Source: Cyanobium sp. FGCU52 (GTDB lineage Bacteria > Cyanobacteriota > Cyanobacteriia > PCC-6307 > Cyanobiaceae). Taken from it: DNA of 64,000 bases. Positions 26,572 to 36,607 of this stretch are shown piece after piece. The DNA lies in assembly GCA_024958715.1 (NCBI GenBank), contig JANWUS010000018.1, forward strand, positions 89,617 to 153,616, read 5' to 3'. Each line of letters opens with the position of its first letter. Within the stretch, counting starts at the first letter, position 1. Made by a program: the position numbers and the translations under genes. The notes beneath the pieces are model-generated. The model saw only the letters and a program-made list of their open reading frames with translations. It had not been told where the DNA came from and made no database searches.

Positions 26572-27294
26572 TCAGGACGGCAGATTTGCGGCACTCGCCG
26601 GTTCGGGCTCCTTCAGGATTTCCACCGATTCCGAGGACAGCAGGGCCTTGCGGCGTGTACCGCTGGCCGCCGGTTGCCAGGAATCGCTGGCACGGGCGCG
26701 GCTGCCCCAGACCGCATCCAGGCGGCGATCCCGGCCGCAGGACCAGCGGTAGTAGCGGTAACGCACGCCGTTCCGCCGGGCGTAGTTCTGGTGATAGTCC
26801 TCAGCCGGCCAGAACCTGGCCAGGGGGCGGATCGCCACCTTGATCGCCGTGGTGGGCCGCCCCAGCTCGCGGGAGGCCGCCACCAGGCTGTTGCGGGCCT
26901 CCACGGCCTGGGAGGCGCTGGTGGTGAAGATCACCGGCCGGTAGGAATCGCCGCGATCGCAGAACTGGCCGCCGCCATCGAACGGGTCCACATTGCGCCA
27001 GTAGGCGCGCAGCAGCTTGTCGTAGCGGATGCGGGTGTTGTCGAAGCGCACGCGCACGCTCTCCTGATGGCCGGTGCCCCCGGCTGACACCTGCCGGTAG
27101 GTGGGTTTGGCGAGCTTGCCGCCGCTGTAGCCGCTCTCCACCGAGAGCACCCCGGGCAGCTCCTCGAGATCGTGCTCCAGGCACCAGAAGCAGCCCCCCG
27201 CCAGCACCGCCTCCTCCGTGGCGGCCAGGGCCGGAGCGATGGGGCCGGCCAGCGTGAGCAGCAGGCCGAGGAACAGGGCGACGATCAGGCGCAC
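26572..27294 (-). CDS. msrA: Peptide methionine sulfoxide reductase A with signal peptide
   Basis: A 240-residue MsrA that reduces Met-S-sulfoxide. The active site GCFWC (Cys35 catalytic, Cys38) is intact, followed by [20 protein letters not shown] and a later [10 protein letters not shown]. It begins with a hydrophobic signal-like segment ([15 protein letters not shown], then PALAATEE), so it is probably exported to the periplasm or lumen. The last about 45 residues, after [10 protein letters not shown], are an extension beyond the common core. GTG at 27294 overlaps the end of lpxB by 10 bases, so it is the last gene of the lipid A block. Confidence 0.9.
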   Translation of the reverse strand: MRLIVALFLGLLLTLAGPIAPALAATEEAVLAGGCFWCLEHDLEELPGVLSVESGYSGGKLAKPTYRQVSAGGTGHQESVRVRFDNTRIRYDKLLRAYWRNVDPFDGGGQFCDRGDSYRPVIFTTSASQAVEARNSLVAASRELGRPTTAIKVAIRPLARFWPAEDYHQNYARRNGVRYRYYRWSCGRDRRLDAVWGSRARASDSWQPAASGTRRKALLSSESVEILKEPEPASAANLPS

Positions 27295-28481
27295 GGGGGG
27301 GTGGGGGCAAGCAGATCCAGGATGGCGGCCGCGGCCCTGTCGGTGACGCCCGGCTGCCCGAGCGAGGTGCGCAACTCGTGGTAGCCCTCCTCCATGCGGC
27401 GGCGCTCCTCGCTGGCGGGATCGAGCAGGGACTCGACGGCGCTCACGATCGCGGCGGGCTGCAGAGCATCCTGCAGCAGCTCGGGCACCAGGCGCCTCCC
27501 CAGCACCAGGTTCACCGGTGAGATGTGAGGCACATTGAAGCGGAGCACGTGCTTGGCCAGGAAGGCGGTGGGCCGGCTCACCCGGTAGCCGGTCACCTGC
27601 GGCACGCCGCGCAGGGCCAGCTCCAGATTGGCCGTGCCCGACTTGGTGAGGGCCACGTCCGCCGCGGCGCACAGGGCCGGCCGGCAGCGGTCGGCCTCCG
27701 CCGCCCCCACCACCCGCGCCCGCACCCCGGCGGCCTGGAGCTGCCGTTCCAGCACCTGCTCGAATCCCGCCAGCCCGGCCGGCACCAGCACCTCCAGCGC
27801 CGGATGGCGGCGCTGGAGCTCGGCCGCGGCCGCGGCCATCGGCGGCAGCAGGTAACGCAGTTCCTGCCGGCGCGAGGCGGGCAGCAGCAGCAGCACCGGC
27901 GCATCCGCAGGCAGGTCGAGGCTGCGGCGCGCCTCCTCGCGCGACGGCAGATCCCGGAGGGTGTCGAGCAGGGGATGGCCCACCCAGGTGACCGAGGCCC
28001 CCCGGGCGCCGTAGAAGCGGGCCTCCTCGGGGAAGATCGCCAGGATGCGATCGGTGAAGCCGATCAGGCGGGTGGAGCCCCCCTCGCCGATGCGCCAGGC
28101 CCATTCCTGGGGGGCGATGTAGTAAGTGATCGGCACCGCGGGATAGCGGCGCTTGAGCCGCAGGCCCAGGTTCACGTTGGCCCCCATGTAGTCGATCAGC
28201 ACCACGCCGTCGGGGGGATGGGTGGCGAGCAACCGATCGAGCCGGGCCTGCAGCCGCAGCGTGGGCAGCACCAGCGGCACCGCCTCCCACAGGCCGATCG
28301 CGCCCATCGCGGCGGTATCGGCCACCAGTTCGGCGCCGGCCGCCTCCATCCGACGACCGCCCAGCGCCATCACCTCGAGCGGCAGGGCCCGCCTGCGGGC
28401 CTCACGTTGCAGGGCCTCGATCAGCAGTCCCCCCTGGAGGTCGCCGGACACCTCCCCGGTGCTCACCAGCAGCCGCACCAT
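27285..28481 (-). CDS. lpxB: Lipid-A-disaccharide synthase
   Basis: A 398-residue GT-B glycosyltransferase that joins UDP-2,3-diacylglucosamine and lipid X to form the lipid A disaccharide. Typical segments are [19 protein letters not shown] near the start, [34 protein letters not shown], and the nucleotide site [20 protein letters not shown]. Length is normal. The ATG overlaps the lpxA stop by 1 base and the gene overlaps msrA by 10, so translation is coupled throughout. Confidence 0.97.
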   Translation of the reverse strand: MVRLLVSTGEVSGDLQGGLLIEALQREARRRALPLEVMALGGRRMEAAGAELVADTAAMGAIGLWEAVPLVLPTLRLQARLDRLLATHPPDGVVLIDYMGANVNLGLRLKRRYPAVPITYYIAPQEWAWRIGEGGSTRLIGFTDRILAIFPEEARFYGARGASVTWVGHPLLDTLRDLPSREEARRSLDLPADAPVLLLLPASRRQELRYLLPPMAAAAAELQRRHPALEVLVPAGLAGFEQVLERQLQAAGVRARVVGAAEADRCRPALCAAADVALTKSGTANLELALRGVPQVTGYRVSRPTAFLAKHVLRFNVPHISPVNLVLGRRLVPELLQDALQPAAIVSAVESLLDPASEERRRMEEGYHELRTSLGQPGVTDRAAAAILDLLAPTPPCA

Positions 28482-29302
28482 CAGCGCGCCGCAGGCAGGG
28501 GACCGCGGCGTCCCGGCCCGATCGAGGCCTCGAGGAAACGGCAGAGCTCTTCGGCGGCTGGCAGCAGGGGTTCGCGCCGCGCCTCGGCCAGGGCGGCCGC
28601 CAGAACGCGGTCGCTGCGGTAGATCAGGTTCCAGATCTCCTGCAGCTGGCGCAGCTGGGCTCCGCCATCGAGCTCGGACATGCCGCTGCGGCGCAGACCG
28701 ATCTTGTTCAGACCCCGCACCCGGCCCGGATGCCCCTCGATGGTCATGAACGGCGGCACGTCGCGGTCGATCCGGCTCATGCCGCCCACCATCGCCAGGG
28801 TGCCGACGTGGACGAACTGGTGGATGCCCAGCACGCCGCCGATCACCGCCCGGTCGCCGATCACCACATGGCCCGCCACCGCCACACCATTGGCGATCAC
28901 GATCCGATCCCCGAGCTGGCAGTTGTGGCCGAGATGGCTGTAGGCCATCAGCAGGTTGCCGTTACCCAGCCGGGTCTGCTCACCCTCATGGGTGGCGCGG
29001 TTGATCGTGACGCACTCGCGGATCGTGTTCTCATCGCCGAGCACCACCTCGGTGGGGGCACCGTCGTACTTGAGGTCCTGGGGTTCGAGGCCGATGCAGG
29101 CCCCCGGGAACACCCGGTTGCCGCGGCCCATCCGCACCCGGCCGTCGATCACGGCATGGGGGCCGATGCGGCAGCCGTCACCGAGCTCCACATCCGGGCC
29201 GATCACGGCAAAGGGGCCGATCTCGACACCGCTGCCCAGGCGGGCCCGCGGGTCGACCACGGCCGTGGGATGCACCGATGTCGCCATGGCTGCGCTGGAC
29301 AT
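28481..29302 (-). CDS. lpxA: UDP-N-acetylglucosamine O-acyltransferase
   Basis: A 273-residue left-handed beta-helix enzyme that transfers the 3-hydroxyacyl chain from ACP to UDP-GlcNAc, the first lipid A step. Hexapeptide repeats are clear (e.g. [20 protein letters not shown]), and the catalytic His lies in [16 protein letters not shown]. The start is ATG at 29302, 4 bases after fabZ; a second ATG at 29287 ([11 protein letters not shown]) also fits and matches many homologues better. It forms part of the bamA-lpxC-fabZ-lpxA-lpxB run. Confidence 0.97.
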   Translation of the reverse strand: MSSAAMATSVHPTAVVDPRARLGSGVEIGPFAVIGPDVELGDGCRIGPHAVIDGRVRMGRGNRVFPGACIGLEPQDLKYDGAPTEVVLGDENTIRECVTINRATHEGEQTRLGNGNLLMAYSHLGHNCQLGDRIVIANGVAVAGHVVIGDRAVIGGVLGIHQFVHVGTLAMVGGMSRIDRDVPPFMTIEGHPGRVRGLNKIGLRRSGMSELDGGAQLRQLQEIWNLIYRSDRVLAAALAEARREPLLPAAEELCRFLEASIGPGRRGPLPAAR

Positions 29303-29306
29303 CGGC

Positions 29307-29801
29307 TCAGTCCACCAGGGAGAACATCAGCTCGCCGGAACAGACGAGCTGGCCATCGACGGTGACCTCGCCCTTCACCTTGCCGAAGCGCTGGCGCTTG
29401 AGGCTCAGCAGATGGCAGGTGATGCGCAGCTGGTCGCCGGGCACCACCGGGCGGCGGAAGCGCACCCCATCGATGCCGGCGAACACGAACAGGCCCTTGG
29501 GCAGATCCGGCATCTGGGTGACGATCAGCCCGCCCACCTGGGCCATCGCCTCCACGATCAGCACCCCCGGCATCAGGGGCCGTCCGGGGAAGTGGCCCTG
29601 GAACTGGGGCTCGTTGAAGGTGACGTTCTTGATCGCCACCGCCATCTCCCCCGGCACGTACTGCACGACCCGGTCCACCAGGGCGAAGGGGTAGCGGTGG
29701 GGGAGCAGGCCCTGGATCTGCTCGCTTCCCAGAACCACCGTGTCGGCGGCGCTCGAGGCGGAAGGTGCGGGGGCCGGTGGGGACGTGGGGGAGGCGGTCA
29801 A
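29307..29801 (-). CDS. fabZ: 3-hydroxyacyl-[ACP] dehydratase FabZ
   Basis: A hot-dog-fold dehydratase of fatty acid synthesis that competes with LpxA for 3-hydroxyacyl-ACP, which explains its place beside it. The catalytic His is in [15 protein letters not shown] and the Glu in [20 protein letters not shown] used TTG at 29801 (164 residues), 4 bases after lpxC; this adds about 25 Pro/Ala/Ser-rich residues to the core. A GTG at 29738 would give a protein of 143 residues, nearer to the usual length. Confidence 0.95.
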   Translation of the reverse strand: MTASPTSPPAPAPSASSAADTVVLGSEQIQGLLPHRYPFALVDRVVQYVPGEMAVAIKNVTFNEPQFQGHFPGRPLMPGVLIVEAMAQVGGLIVTQMPDLPKGLFVFAGIDGVRFRRPVVPGDQLRITCHLLSLKRQRFGKVKGEVTVDGQLVCSGELMFSLVD

Positions 29802-29805
29802 GGGC

Positions 29806-30696
29806 TCAGACGGACAGGACGGCAGGAGCGCTGGCGGTGGGGGGGGATTCGGCGAGACGGTCGGCGAGGCGGGCCGCCAGGGCGGTGTGCAGCCCGTGGG
29901 AGCCGCGATAGGCGAACACCTGGGCGCAGGGAAGACCTACCAGGGCAAGATCCCCCAGCAGGTCCAGCAGCTTATGGCGCACCGGTTCGTCGGCAAAACG
30001 CAGCGGTGGATTGAGCCAGGCGTCGCCATCGCAGACCAGGGCATTCTCGAGGGCTCCGCCGCGGATCAGGCCGGCGGCGCGCAGCTGGTCCACCTGATCG
30101 CGGAAGCCGAAGGTGCGGGCCGGAGCGATCTCGGCCACGAACGCTTCCGGGGTGAGCGAGAGAGAGAAGAGCTGACGGCCGATGGCGGCGTGGGGGAACT
30201 CGATGGCGGCCGCCAGGTGCGGCGCCTCCGCCGGCAGGGCCATCACGAAACCCTCGCCCAGGCGCTCGACCACAGGCAGATTCCCCCGGAGCGGGGGCAG
30301 GGAGCGGGGGCCCAGATCCACCAGCCCGGCCTCGGCGATCGCCTCCACCCAGGGCAGGGCCGATCCATCCAGCAGCGGAATCTCATCGCCCTGCACCCAG
30401 AGAACGGCCTGGCTGACGCCGGTGCCCGCCAGGGCCGCCAGCAGGTGCTCCACCGTGGCCAACCGCCGCTCCCCCAAGCGCAGCGCCGTGCAGAGCCGGG
30501 TCTCCGCCACCTGGGCGGGCGCCAGCAGCAGCGGCGGGCGGGCGGGATCGTCGAGGAAACCCACGCGGTAGCCGGGCTGGTCCGAGGGGGTCAGCCGCAC
30601 CAGGCAGTCGGCGCCGCTGTGGAGGCCCACACCGCGGCGCTCCACGCTGGTGGCCAGGGTCCAGGCACGGCTGTAGTCGGACGGCCAGCTGCTCAC
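29806..30696 (-). CDS. lpxC: UDP-3-O-acyl-N-acetylglucosamine deacetylase
   Basis: A 296-residue zinc deacetylase, the committed step of lipid A synthesis. Zinc ligands are visible in [18 protein letters not shown] and in [18 protein letters not shown] (His and Asp). The start [18 protein letters not shown] is typical of the family. The start codon is GTG, whose first base is the last base of the bamA TAG stop (TAGTG). Length is normal. Confidence 0.97.
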   Translation of the reverse strand: MSSWPSDYSRAWTLATSVERRGVGLHSGADCLVRLTPSDQPGYRVGFLDDPARPPLLLAPAQVAETRLCTALRLGERRLATVEHLLAALAGTGVSQAVLWVQGDEIPLLDGSALPWVEAIAEAGLVDLGPRSLPPLRGNLPVVERLGEGFVMALPAEAPHLAAAIEFPHAAIGRQLFSLSLTPEAFVAEIAPARTFGFRDQVDQLRAAGLIRGGALENALVCDGDAWLNPPLRFADEPVRHKLLDLLGDLALVGLPCAQVFAYRGSHGLHTALAARLADRLAESPPTASAPAVLSV

Positions 30697-33179
30697 TAGA
30701 ACTTCCAGCCCACGCCGAGGTTGAAGCGCCAGTCGCCGCTGAAGTCACGGCTGGCCACCTCCAGACGGAGGGGACCGACCGGGGTGGTCACGATCAGGCC
30801 GGTGCCCACCGAGAAGCCGGAGCCGGGCTTGTCGAGCAGCTCACCCGGATTGCCCGGCACGTCCTTCTGGGAGCCGAAGGTGGTGCCTCCGTCCACGAAC
30901 AGTTCGCCGCTGACGATGCTGAACAGGGGGAAGCGGTACTCGATCGTGGCCTCGCCGAAGCTCCGGCCCACGCCCATGTCGCAGTCGTAGAAGCCCCGCA
31001 CCGAGTTGCCGCCACCCACACAGAAGGCCTCATAGGGAGGGAGCGAACCGATGTTGGTACCGGCTGACACCTGGAAGGCCAGGGCCTGTTTGCAGTCTTC
31101 AGTTTCGCCGGCCTTGGGCCGGCAACCCTTGTAGAACTTCAGCCACCGCACCGGGATGTAGTGGCTGAAGCTGCCGCGCAGCCGGTTGAAGGTGGGGGAA
31201 TCGGGTCCGACGGAGATGAACTGCTCGGTGCCCAGGGTGAGGAAGTTGCCGCGGGTGGGATTGCGGGGATCATCGAGGGTGTTCATGCTCGCGGCAATCC
31301 GCACGCCGACCAATTGGTTGTTGGTGGCGCAGTTGTAGGAGAGGCAGATGATCGAGTCGTTGGGAACGCGACCACCGTTGTTGCTGAAGTCGTTGGTGGC
31401 GACCCCATAAAGCTGGGAATCGCCGGAGAAATCCATCGGCGTCACCTGCTGGGCACTCAGGCCCACCACCACGCTCCAGGGGGCGCGCTTGAAGGGGTTG
31501 CCGCCATTGAGCGGGCGCACGAACTGGATGTTGCCGCCGATGCGCTGGATCACCACCGAGTTGCCGGTGTAATCGAACCAGCTGATGCTGTCGTCCTTAC
31601 CCTGAGCTTCTTCAACGGAGCCGAAACTCTTGTTCAGCGGGTTGTCGTTGCTGTTGATGTTGTAGGCAACGCTGGTGCCCGGAGCCTCGTAGAACTCGGA
31701 CACCGTGTAGATGTTGCCGTTGTCCTGGCTCTGGAAGATCTGGGGGACATCACGGCTGACGAATGCCTTGACGCGGAAGGCGGTGCGGTAGGGATCCCCC
31801 TTGATCCAGGGATCGGTGAAGGTGATGTCCGCCAGGCCGCCGAACTGGCCGTAGGTGAAGCTGGTGGCCACGTCCCAGGCCCGGCCGAGCAGGTTGCTGT
31901 CCTGCACCTGCACCTGGCCGAACACCCCCTGGCTCTGGCTGTAGCCGAGGCCGCCGGAGAGGGAGCCGGTGGACTGCTCGACGATCCCCAGCACGATCGT
32001 CACCTTGCCCGGATCGGCGGGCTCCGGACGCAGGGTGACCTTGACATCGCTGAACAGGCCGGTGCCGTAGAGGCGCTTGAGATCTTCCTCGAGGTTGCGG
32101 CGGTTGAAGATCTGACCGGGCTTCAGGGAGATCTCGCGGGTGATCACCCAGGGACGGGTCTTGCCGCGGATCGGCTGACCCTTGTCGTTGGTGGCGGAGC
32201 CCTCCTTGTTGAGGAACTGAACCTCCACCCCCTCCACGGTGCCCTGCCGCACCGACACCAGCACGTCGCCTTCCGGGCTCACCCGGTTGGGGCCGGTGAC
32301 ACGGGCCAGGGAATAGCCCTGGTCGGCGTACCACTTCTGCAGTTCCTGCAGGCGTGTCTGGAGGGTGTTGAGGTTGAGGGTGCGTCCGTAGTCACCGGCG
32401 AAGGTGTCCTGAACCACCTCCGGCGGCACCTTGGCATCGGGGGGATCGAGGCTGACCTTCGTGAGCACGGGGTTGGGCACCACCTGCACCTTCAGTCGCA
32501 CCCCCAGCGGTCCGTCGACCGGCTGGATGCGGACATCGGAAAACCAGCCCGTGGCGTAGACGGCCGTGAGGTCGTTGCGCAGCTCGCTGCGGGTGGTCTC
32601 CCCGCCGGGCGTGACCTTCATGGCGGCGTAGGCCGCCAGTTCGAGGCGCTCCTTCTCGGGGTGGCCGTCGAGGCCCTCCACCACCACTTCGCTGATGCGT
32701 ACCCGGGGCTCGTTGGCCGCCGGCGGCGGTGCCGCGGGGGCGTCTGGAGTCGGGGCCCCCTGAGGGGAGGGGGTGGCCGGCGCCACCTGGGGGCCGCCGG
32801 GAGCGCTGAAGGGATCGGGGTTGCCAGCACCGGCCGGGGGCGTGGCTTCCGGCGCGGGCGGAGCGGACTCGGCGGCGGGGGCGGCGGACTCGGGCTGGGC
32901 GGGCGCGGTGTCCGTCGTGGCGGGATCAGCCTGGGCGATCGGCTCGAGGCTCGCGCTGGCCGCCGCCTCGAGGGCGGTGGTGTCCACGGCCGTGGCGACC
33001 GGACGTTCTCCCCCTGCCTGCTCCACCGGCGGCGGTGGTGTCACCGCCAGAGCGGAACGATCCTCGGCCCTCGCCTCGCCGGAGACGAGGAGGAACGCCC
33101 CCATCAGCGGCAGAGCTGCCGCCGCGCCCAGGCAGGCGTGGGGGCGGGAATGGGGCGTCCTGCGGCGAGCGCCGGCCAT
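30696..33179 (-). CDS. bamA: Outer membrane assembly protein, Omp85/BamA family
   Basis: An 827-residue outer membrane protein. It has a signal peptide (cleavage probably after SGEARA), a Pro/Ala/Glu-rich linker up to about residue 155, POTRA domains (starting VRISEVVVEGLDGHPEKER) to about 440, and a beta barrel ending in Phe (LGVGWKF), the usual BamA recognition end. The barrel motif VRGFYDCDMGVGRSFGEA holds the VRGY/F-like signature. It inserts beta-barrel proteins into the outer membrane, or in chloroplast relatives imports proteins. Cyanobacteria may have more than one Omp85, so the exact paralogue is uncertain. Confidence 0.93.
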   Translation of the reverse strand: MAGARRRTPHSRPHACLGAAAALPLMGAFLLVSGEARAEDRSALAVTPPPPVEQAGGERPVATAVDTTALEAAASASLEPIAQADPATTDTAPAQPESAAPAAESAPPAPEATPPAGAGNPDPFSAPGGPQVAPATPSPQGAPTPDAPAAPPPAANEPRVRISEVVVEGLDGHPEKERLELAAYAAMKVTPGGETTRSELRNDLTAVYATGWFSDVRIQPVDGPLGVRLKVQVVPNPVLTKVSLDPPDAKVPPEVVQDTFAGDYGRTLNLNTLQTRLQELQKWYADQGYSLARVTGPNRVSPEGDVLVSVRQGTVEGVEVQFLNKEGSATNDKGQPIRGKTRPWVITREISLKPGQIFNRRNLEEDLKRLYGTGLFSDVKVTLRPEPADPGKVTIVLGIVEQSTGSLSGGLGYSQSQGVFGQVQVQDSNLLGRAWDVATSFTYGQFGGLADITFTDPWIKGDPYRTAFRVKAFVSRDVPQIFQSQDNGNIYTVSEFYEAPGTSVAYNINSNDNPLNKSFGSVEEAQGKDDSISWFDYTGNSVVIQRIGGNIQFVRPLNGGNPFKRAPWSVVVGLSAQQVTPMDFSGDSQLYGVATNDFSNNGGRVPNDSIICLSYNCATNNQLVGVRIAASMNTLDDPRNPTRGNFLTLGTEQFISVGPDSPTFNRLRGSFSHYIPVRWLKFYKGCRPKAGETEDCKQALAFQVSAGTNIGSLPPYEAFCVGGGNSVRGFYDCDMGVGRSFGEATIEYRFPLFSIVSGELFVDGGTTFGSQKDVPGNPGELLDKPGSGFSVGTGLIVTTPVGPLRLEVASRDFSGDWRFNLGVGWKF

Positions 33180-33223
33180 GGAATCTCGTCAGCTGAGCGG
33201 CGACGCCGCGAATCCGGCTGACG

Positions 33224-33979
33224 TTACCGGTAGACCCGTGGTTCCGGACAGACCCCCTGGACCCGTTTGAGGACCTCCCCGTAGGCCTCCACCACCCCGC
33301 CGAGGTCCTGGCGGAAGCGGTCCTTGTCGAGGATCCGATCGCTCGCGTCAACCACCCGGCGATCCCAGAGGCGACAGGTGTCCGGGCTGATCTCGTCGGC
33401 CAGCACCAGCTCGTCGTCAGCGGTGAAGCCCAGTTCCACCTTGAAGTCCACCAGTTCCAGATCCGCCTCGGCGAACAGCTCGCTCAGTTCGGCATTGATG
33501 GTCAGGGCCAGCTCCCCCAGACGCTGGCGCTGGGGCGGCGTCAGCAAGCCCAGGCGCTCGAGCCGGGCCTCGGTGAGCAGGGGATCGCCCAAGGCGTCGT
33601 CCTTGTAGTAGAGGTCGAGCAGCGGAGGGTCGAGGCGGGTGCCGGCCTCGATCGGCAGCTGGCGGCAGAGGGAGCCGGCAGCGATGTTGCGCACCACCAC
33701 CTCCACCGGCACGATCCGCACCGAACGCACCACCATCCAGTTCGGCCCCTCCACCCCCAGGTAGTGGGTGGGAACCCCACGGGCGGCCAGGCGCTCGAAC
33801 ACCAGGGCCGAGATGCGGCAGTTCATCTCCCCCTTGCCGGCGAGGGACGCCCGCTTCTGGGCGTTGAAGGCCGTGGCGTCGTCCTTGAACTCCACCGCCA
33901 CCCGGTCGGGATGGGCGGTGGCATACACCCGCTTGGCCTTGCCTTCGTGCAGCAGTGGTCCGAGGGAGGAAGGGGTCAT
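33224..33979 (-). CDS. purC: SAICAR synthetase
   Basis: A 251-residue ATP-dependent enzyme of purine synthesis that joins aspartate to CAIR. Typical segments are [18 protein letters not shown] (ATP loop), [28 protein letters not shown] and [20 protein letters not shown] followed by [10 protein letters not shown]. The ATG at 33979 overlaps the stop of the upstream hypothetical gene (ATGA). Length is normal. Confidence 0.98.
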   Translation of the reverse strand: MTPSSLGPLLHEGKAKRVYATAHPDRVAVEFKDDATAFNAQKRASLAGKGEMNCRISALVFERLAARGVPTHYLGVEGPNWMVVRSVRIVPVEVVVRNIAAGSLCRQLPIEAGTRLDPPLLDLYYKDDALGDPLLTEARLERLGLLTPPQRQRLGELALTINAELSELFAEADLELVDFKVELGFTADDELVLADEISPDTCRLWDRRVVDASDRILDKDRFRQDLGGVVEAYGEVLKRVQGVCPEPRVYR

Positions 33980-35112
33980 GGCAGGGGAGCAGGTGAAGGA
34001 GCCGGTGAGGGGGAGGGGGGCGCGGAGAAGGGATCGGGAAGGTCGGCGGCATGGCCGCCCGGTGCGCGCGGCGAGCGCAGACGCCCTTCCAGCTCGCGGG
34101 CCCGGGCGGCGGAGGCCGGATCCCCCTGGCGCAGCAGCCATTCGCCGTAGGCGTCATCGAGGCGGGGAGCGAGCCGAAGCCGGCGTTCCCGGGCCCGGGC
34201 CACCGGCAGGCCCAGCTGATCATCGAGCAGATCGTTGACAAGGCCCCAGGCCCCGAGGGCCGCCGCCTGATCGAGGGCCTGCTCCAGCAGTGCCTCCCGC
34301 TGCTCCAGGGAAAGCTCGCTGCCCCAGCCGGCGGCGAGCCGGAGCCGCTCGGCCCCCGCCAGCCCGGGACGACGGGAGGACAGCAGCAGCTGGGCCGCCT
34401 CCCAGGTCAGGCCACGGGCCGCCAGGTGCTCCGCGAGCTCATCGAGGGCCGCCCTGGTGGGCACGGTGCCGTCGTCGCGCCGCCGCATCGGCAGGGCCAC
34501 CGCATCGAGGCTGCGGCCGGGCCCCAGGGCCACGGCCAGCCGCTCCAGCGCCAGGGAGGCCCGCCGGTGGTCGAGGGCGGCGCTGGCGGCCCGCCACTGC
34601 ACCACCAGCCACTGGATCCGGTCCGGGCCGGGGGCGGGGCCGATGCGATCCAGAACGGTGAGCGCCGCTTCCGGCGCCAGGCAGCCGAGCAGGGCTTCGG
34701 CATTGGCCAGCACCACTGCCAGGGGCTGGGGAGCCGGATGGATCGCCAGCAGCCGCGCGTGGAGCTGGCGCAGGCGATCGCGCCGGTCCTCGGCCACGCT
34801 CTGGCGGCAGAGGGCGTAAAGACCTTCGAGATTGCCCCCCTTCAGCGCCTTGGCGAAGGCGGCGTCATCGAGGGGAGGCGGCGCGCCGGGGGTGACCCCT
34901 GGCACCGCCGGCAGCAGGGCGGGGCCGGCGCCCGCCGCCGGGGAAGGGGCCGCCGCCGGGGAAGGGTCTGCCATGGGAGCGGCCCGCAGCGCCGGAGCCG
35001 CGAGCGAGGCCAGCAACACCGCCGCCACCGGCGCCAGCACGGCCGCGCCGGAGCCCAGGCGGCGACGCCCGGGCGGATGGCAGCGCGCAGCGGCGGGCGG
35101 GGGGGCGTTCAC
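33976..35112 (-). CDS. Exported/anchored helical-repeat protein, unknown
   Basis: A 378-residue protein. The N-terminus has a hydrophobic stretch ([18 protein letters not shown]) after a basic segment, so it is likely exported or anchored. The body, from [20 protein letters not shown] on, is alpha-helical with TPR-like pairs (e.g. [20 protein letters not shown]), and the tail is Pro/Ser rich. I do not recognise a family. I chose GTG at 35112 because upstream residues are low complexity. Its stop overlaps the purC start (ATGA), suggesting coupled translation with a purine gene. Confidence 0.6.
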   Translation of the reverse strand: MNAPPPAAARCHPPGRRRLGSGAAVLAPVAAVLLASLAAPALRAAPMADPSPAAAPSPAAGAGPALLPAVPGVTPGAPPPLDDAAFAKALKGGNLEGLYALCRQSVAEDRRDRLRQLHARLLAIHPAPQPLAVVLANAEALLGCLAPEAALTVLDRIGPAPGPDRIQWLVVQWRAASAALDHRRASLALERLAVALGPGRSLDAVALPMRRRDDGTVPTRAALDELAEHLAARGLTWEAAQLLLSSRRPGLAGAERLRLAAGWGSELSLEQREALLEQALDQAAALGAWGLVNDLLDDQLGLPVARARERRLRLAPRLDDAYGEWLLRQGDPASAARARELEGRLRSPRAPGGHAADLPDPFSAPPSPSPAPSPAPLP

Positions 35113-35287
35113 GGGGCGGCGCTCACGGGTTCGCGCGAAAGGGGAAGGGGAGGGGGAGGGGGAGGAGGACGACGGCCCATCGGAGCGGCCCGCTGTCAAG
35201 GACAATGGCGGCAACCGGAGCTCCGCGACAACCTACCGGCGCTCCCGTCCAGCGCCCCTCTCACCCCAGCGCCCCCCCCCGGCACCC

Positions 35288-36607
35288 ATGACCGCCTCCA
35301 CCCCTGTTCCCGCCCCGGCCTCCGGTCCCCGGAGGGTGCTGGTGGTGGGAGGCGGCGGCCGCGAGAACAGCCTGGCCTGGGCCCTGGCCCGCTGCCCAGG
35401 CGTGGAGCGGGTGTGGGTGGCGCCGGGCAACGGGGGCACGGCGGCTCTGGCGGGCTGTGAACCCCTGGCGATCGCCGAGAGCGATGGTGAGGCCCTGCTC
35501 GAGGCCTGCCGCGGCCGCGAGGTGGATCTGGTGGTGGTGGGTCCGGAGGCGCCCCTGGCCGCCGGCCTGGCCGACCGGCTGCGGGCCGCCGGGCTGCCCG
35601 TCTTCGGGCCCGGCGCCGACGGCGCCCGGCTGGAGGCCAGCAAGCAGTGGGCCAAGACGATGATGCGCGAGGCCGGCATCCCCACGGCGGGCTTCTGGCC
35701 CGCCACGAGCCGGGAGCAGGCCCTGGCGGCGCTTGAGCAGCAGGCGCGCCCCCTGGTGGTGAAGGCCGATGGCCTGGCCGCCGGCAAGGGGGTGACCGTG
35801 GCCGAGACCATGGCCGAGGCCCGCGCCGCGATCGAGGAGATCTTCGCCGGCCGCTTCGGCGCTGGCGAGGGGGCGGCGGTGGTGCTGGAGGAACGCACCG
35901 AGGGCCCGGAGGTGTCGGTGTTCGCCCTCACCGACGGCCAGCGCATGGTGCTGCTGCCCCCCGCCCAGGACCACAAGCGCATCGGCGAGGGCGACACGGG
36001 TCCCAACACCGGCGGCATGGGCGCCTACGCCCCGGCCCCTCTGCTGGATGCGGCCGGCCTGGAGGCGGTGCGCCGCCAGGTGCTGGAGCCCACCCTGGCG
36101 GCCCTGCAGGCCCGGGGCATCGACTACCGCGGCGTGATCTACGCCGGCCTGATGCTCACGCCCACCGGCCCGAGCGTGATCGAGTTCAACTGCCGCTTCG
36201 GCGACCCGGAGTGCGAGACCCTGATGCCGCTGCTGGGACCTGAGCTGGCCCAGGTCCTGCTGGCCTGCGCCACCGGCCGCCTGGACGCGGCCCCGCCCCT
36301 CACCATCGCCCAAGGCTGCAGTGCCTGCGTGATCGCAGCGGCCGCGGGCTACCCGGGCGAGATCCGGCGGGGCGATGTGATCGAAGGCGATCTGGCCACC
36401 GGCGACAGCCTGCAGCTGTTCCATGCCGGCACCCGCCGCGGCGAGGACGGCCGCTGCCTCACCGCCGGCGGCCGGGTGCTGGCGGTGGTGGCCCAGGCGG
36501 AGGATTTCGATGCCGCCTTCGAGCGGGCCTACCGCGCTCTGGAGCAGGTGCGCTTCGAGGGCATGACCCTCCGCCGTGACATCGGCCACCAGGTGCGCAC
36601 GCGGTGA
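35288..36607 (+). CDS. purD: Phosphoribosylamine--glycine ligase
   Basis: A 439-residue ATP-grasp enzyme making GAR in purine synthesis. The start RRVLVVGGGGRENSLAWALA is diagnostic; later VKADGLAAGKGVTVAETMAE, the DHKRIGEGDTGPNTGGMGAY signature and EFNCRFGDPECETLMPLL are intact. ATG at 35288 gives the normal length with a short Pro/Ala leader. It lies divergent from the hypothetical-purC pair, so two purine genes flank this control region. Its stop overlaps the nblS start. Confidence 0.98.
   Translation: MTASTPVPAPASGPRRVLVVGGGGRENSLAWALARCPGVERVWVAPGNGGTAALAGCEPLAIAESDGEALLEACRGREVDLVVVGPEAPLAAGLADRLRAAGLPVFGPGADGARLEASKQWAKTMMREAGIPTAGFWPATSREQALAALEQQARPLVVKADGLAAGKGVTVAETMAEARAAIEEIFAGRFGAGEGAAVVLEERTEGPEVSVFALTDGQRMVLLPPAQDHKRIGEGDTGPNTGGMGAYAPAPLLDAAGLEAVRRQVLEPTLAALQARGIDYRGVIYAGLMLTPTGPSVIEFNCRFGDPECETLMPLLGPELAQVLLACATGRLDAAPPLTIAQGCSACVIAAAAGYPGEIRRGDVIEGDLATGDSLQLFHAGTRRGEDGRCLTAGGRVLAVVAQAEDFDAAFERAYRALEQVRFEGMTLRRDIGHQVRTR

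Noticed and set aside
31161..33221. A 686-codon open frame antisense to bamA
   Set aside because: BamA has a signal peptide, POTRA domains and a C-terminal Phe; the antisense frame has no recognisable features.
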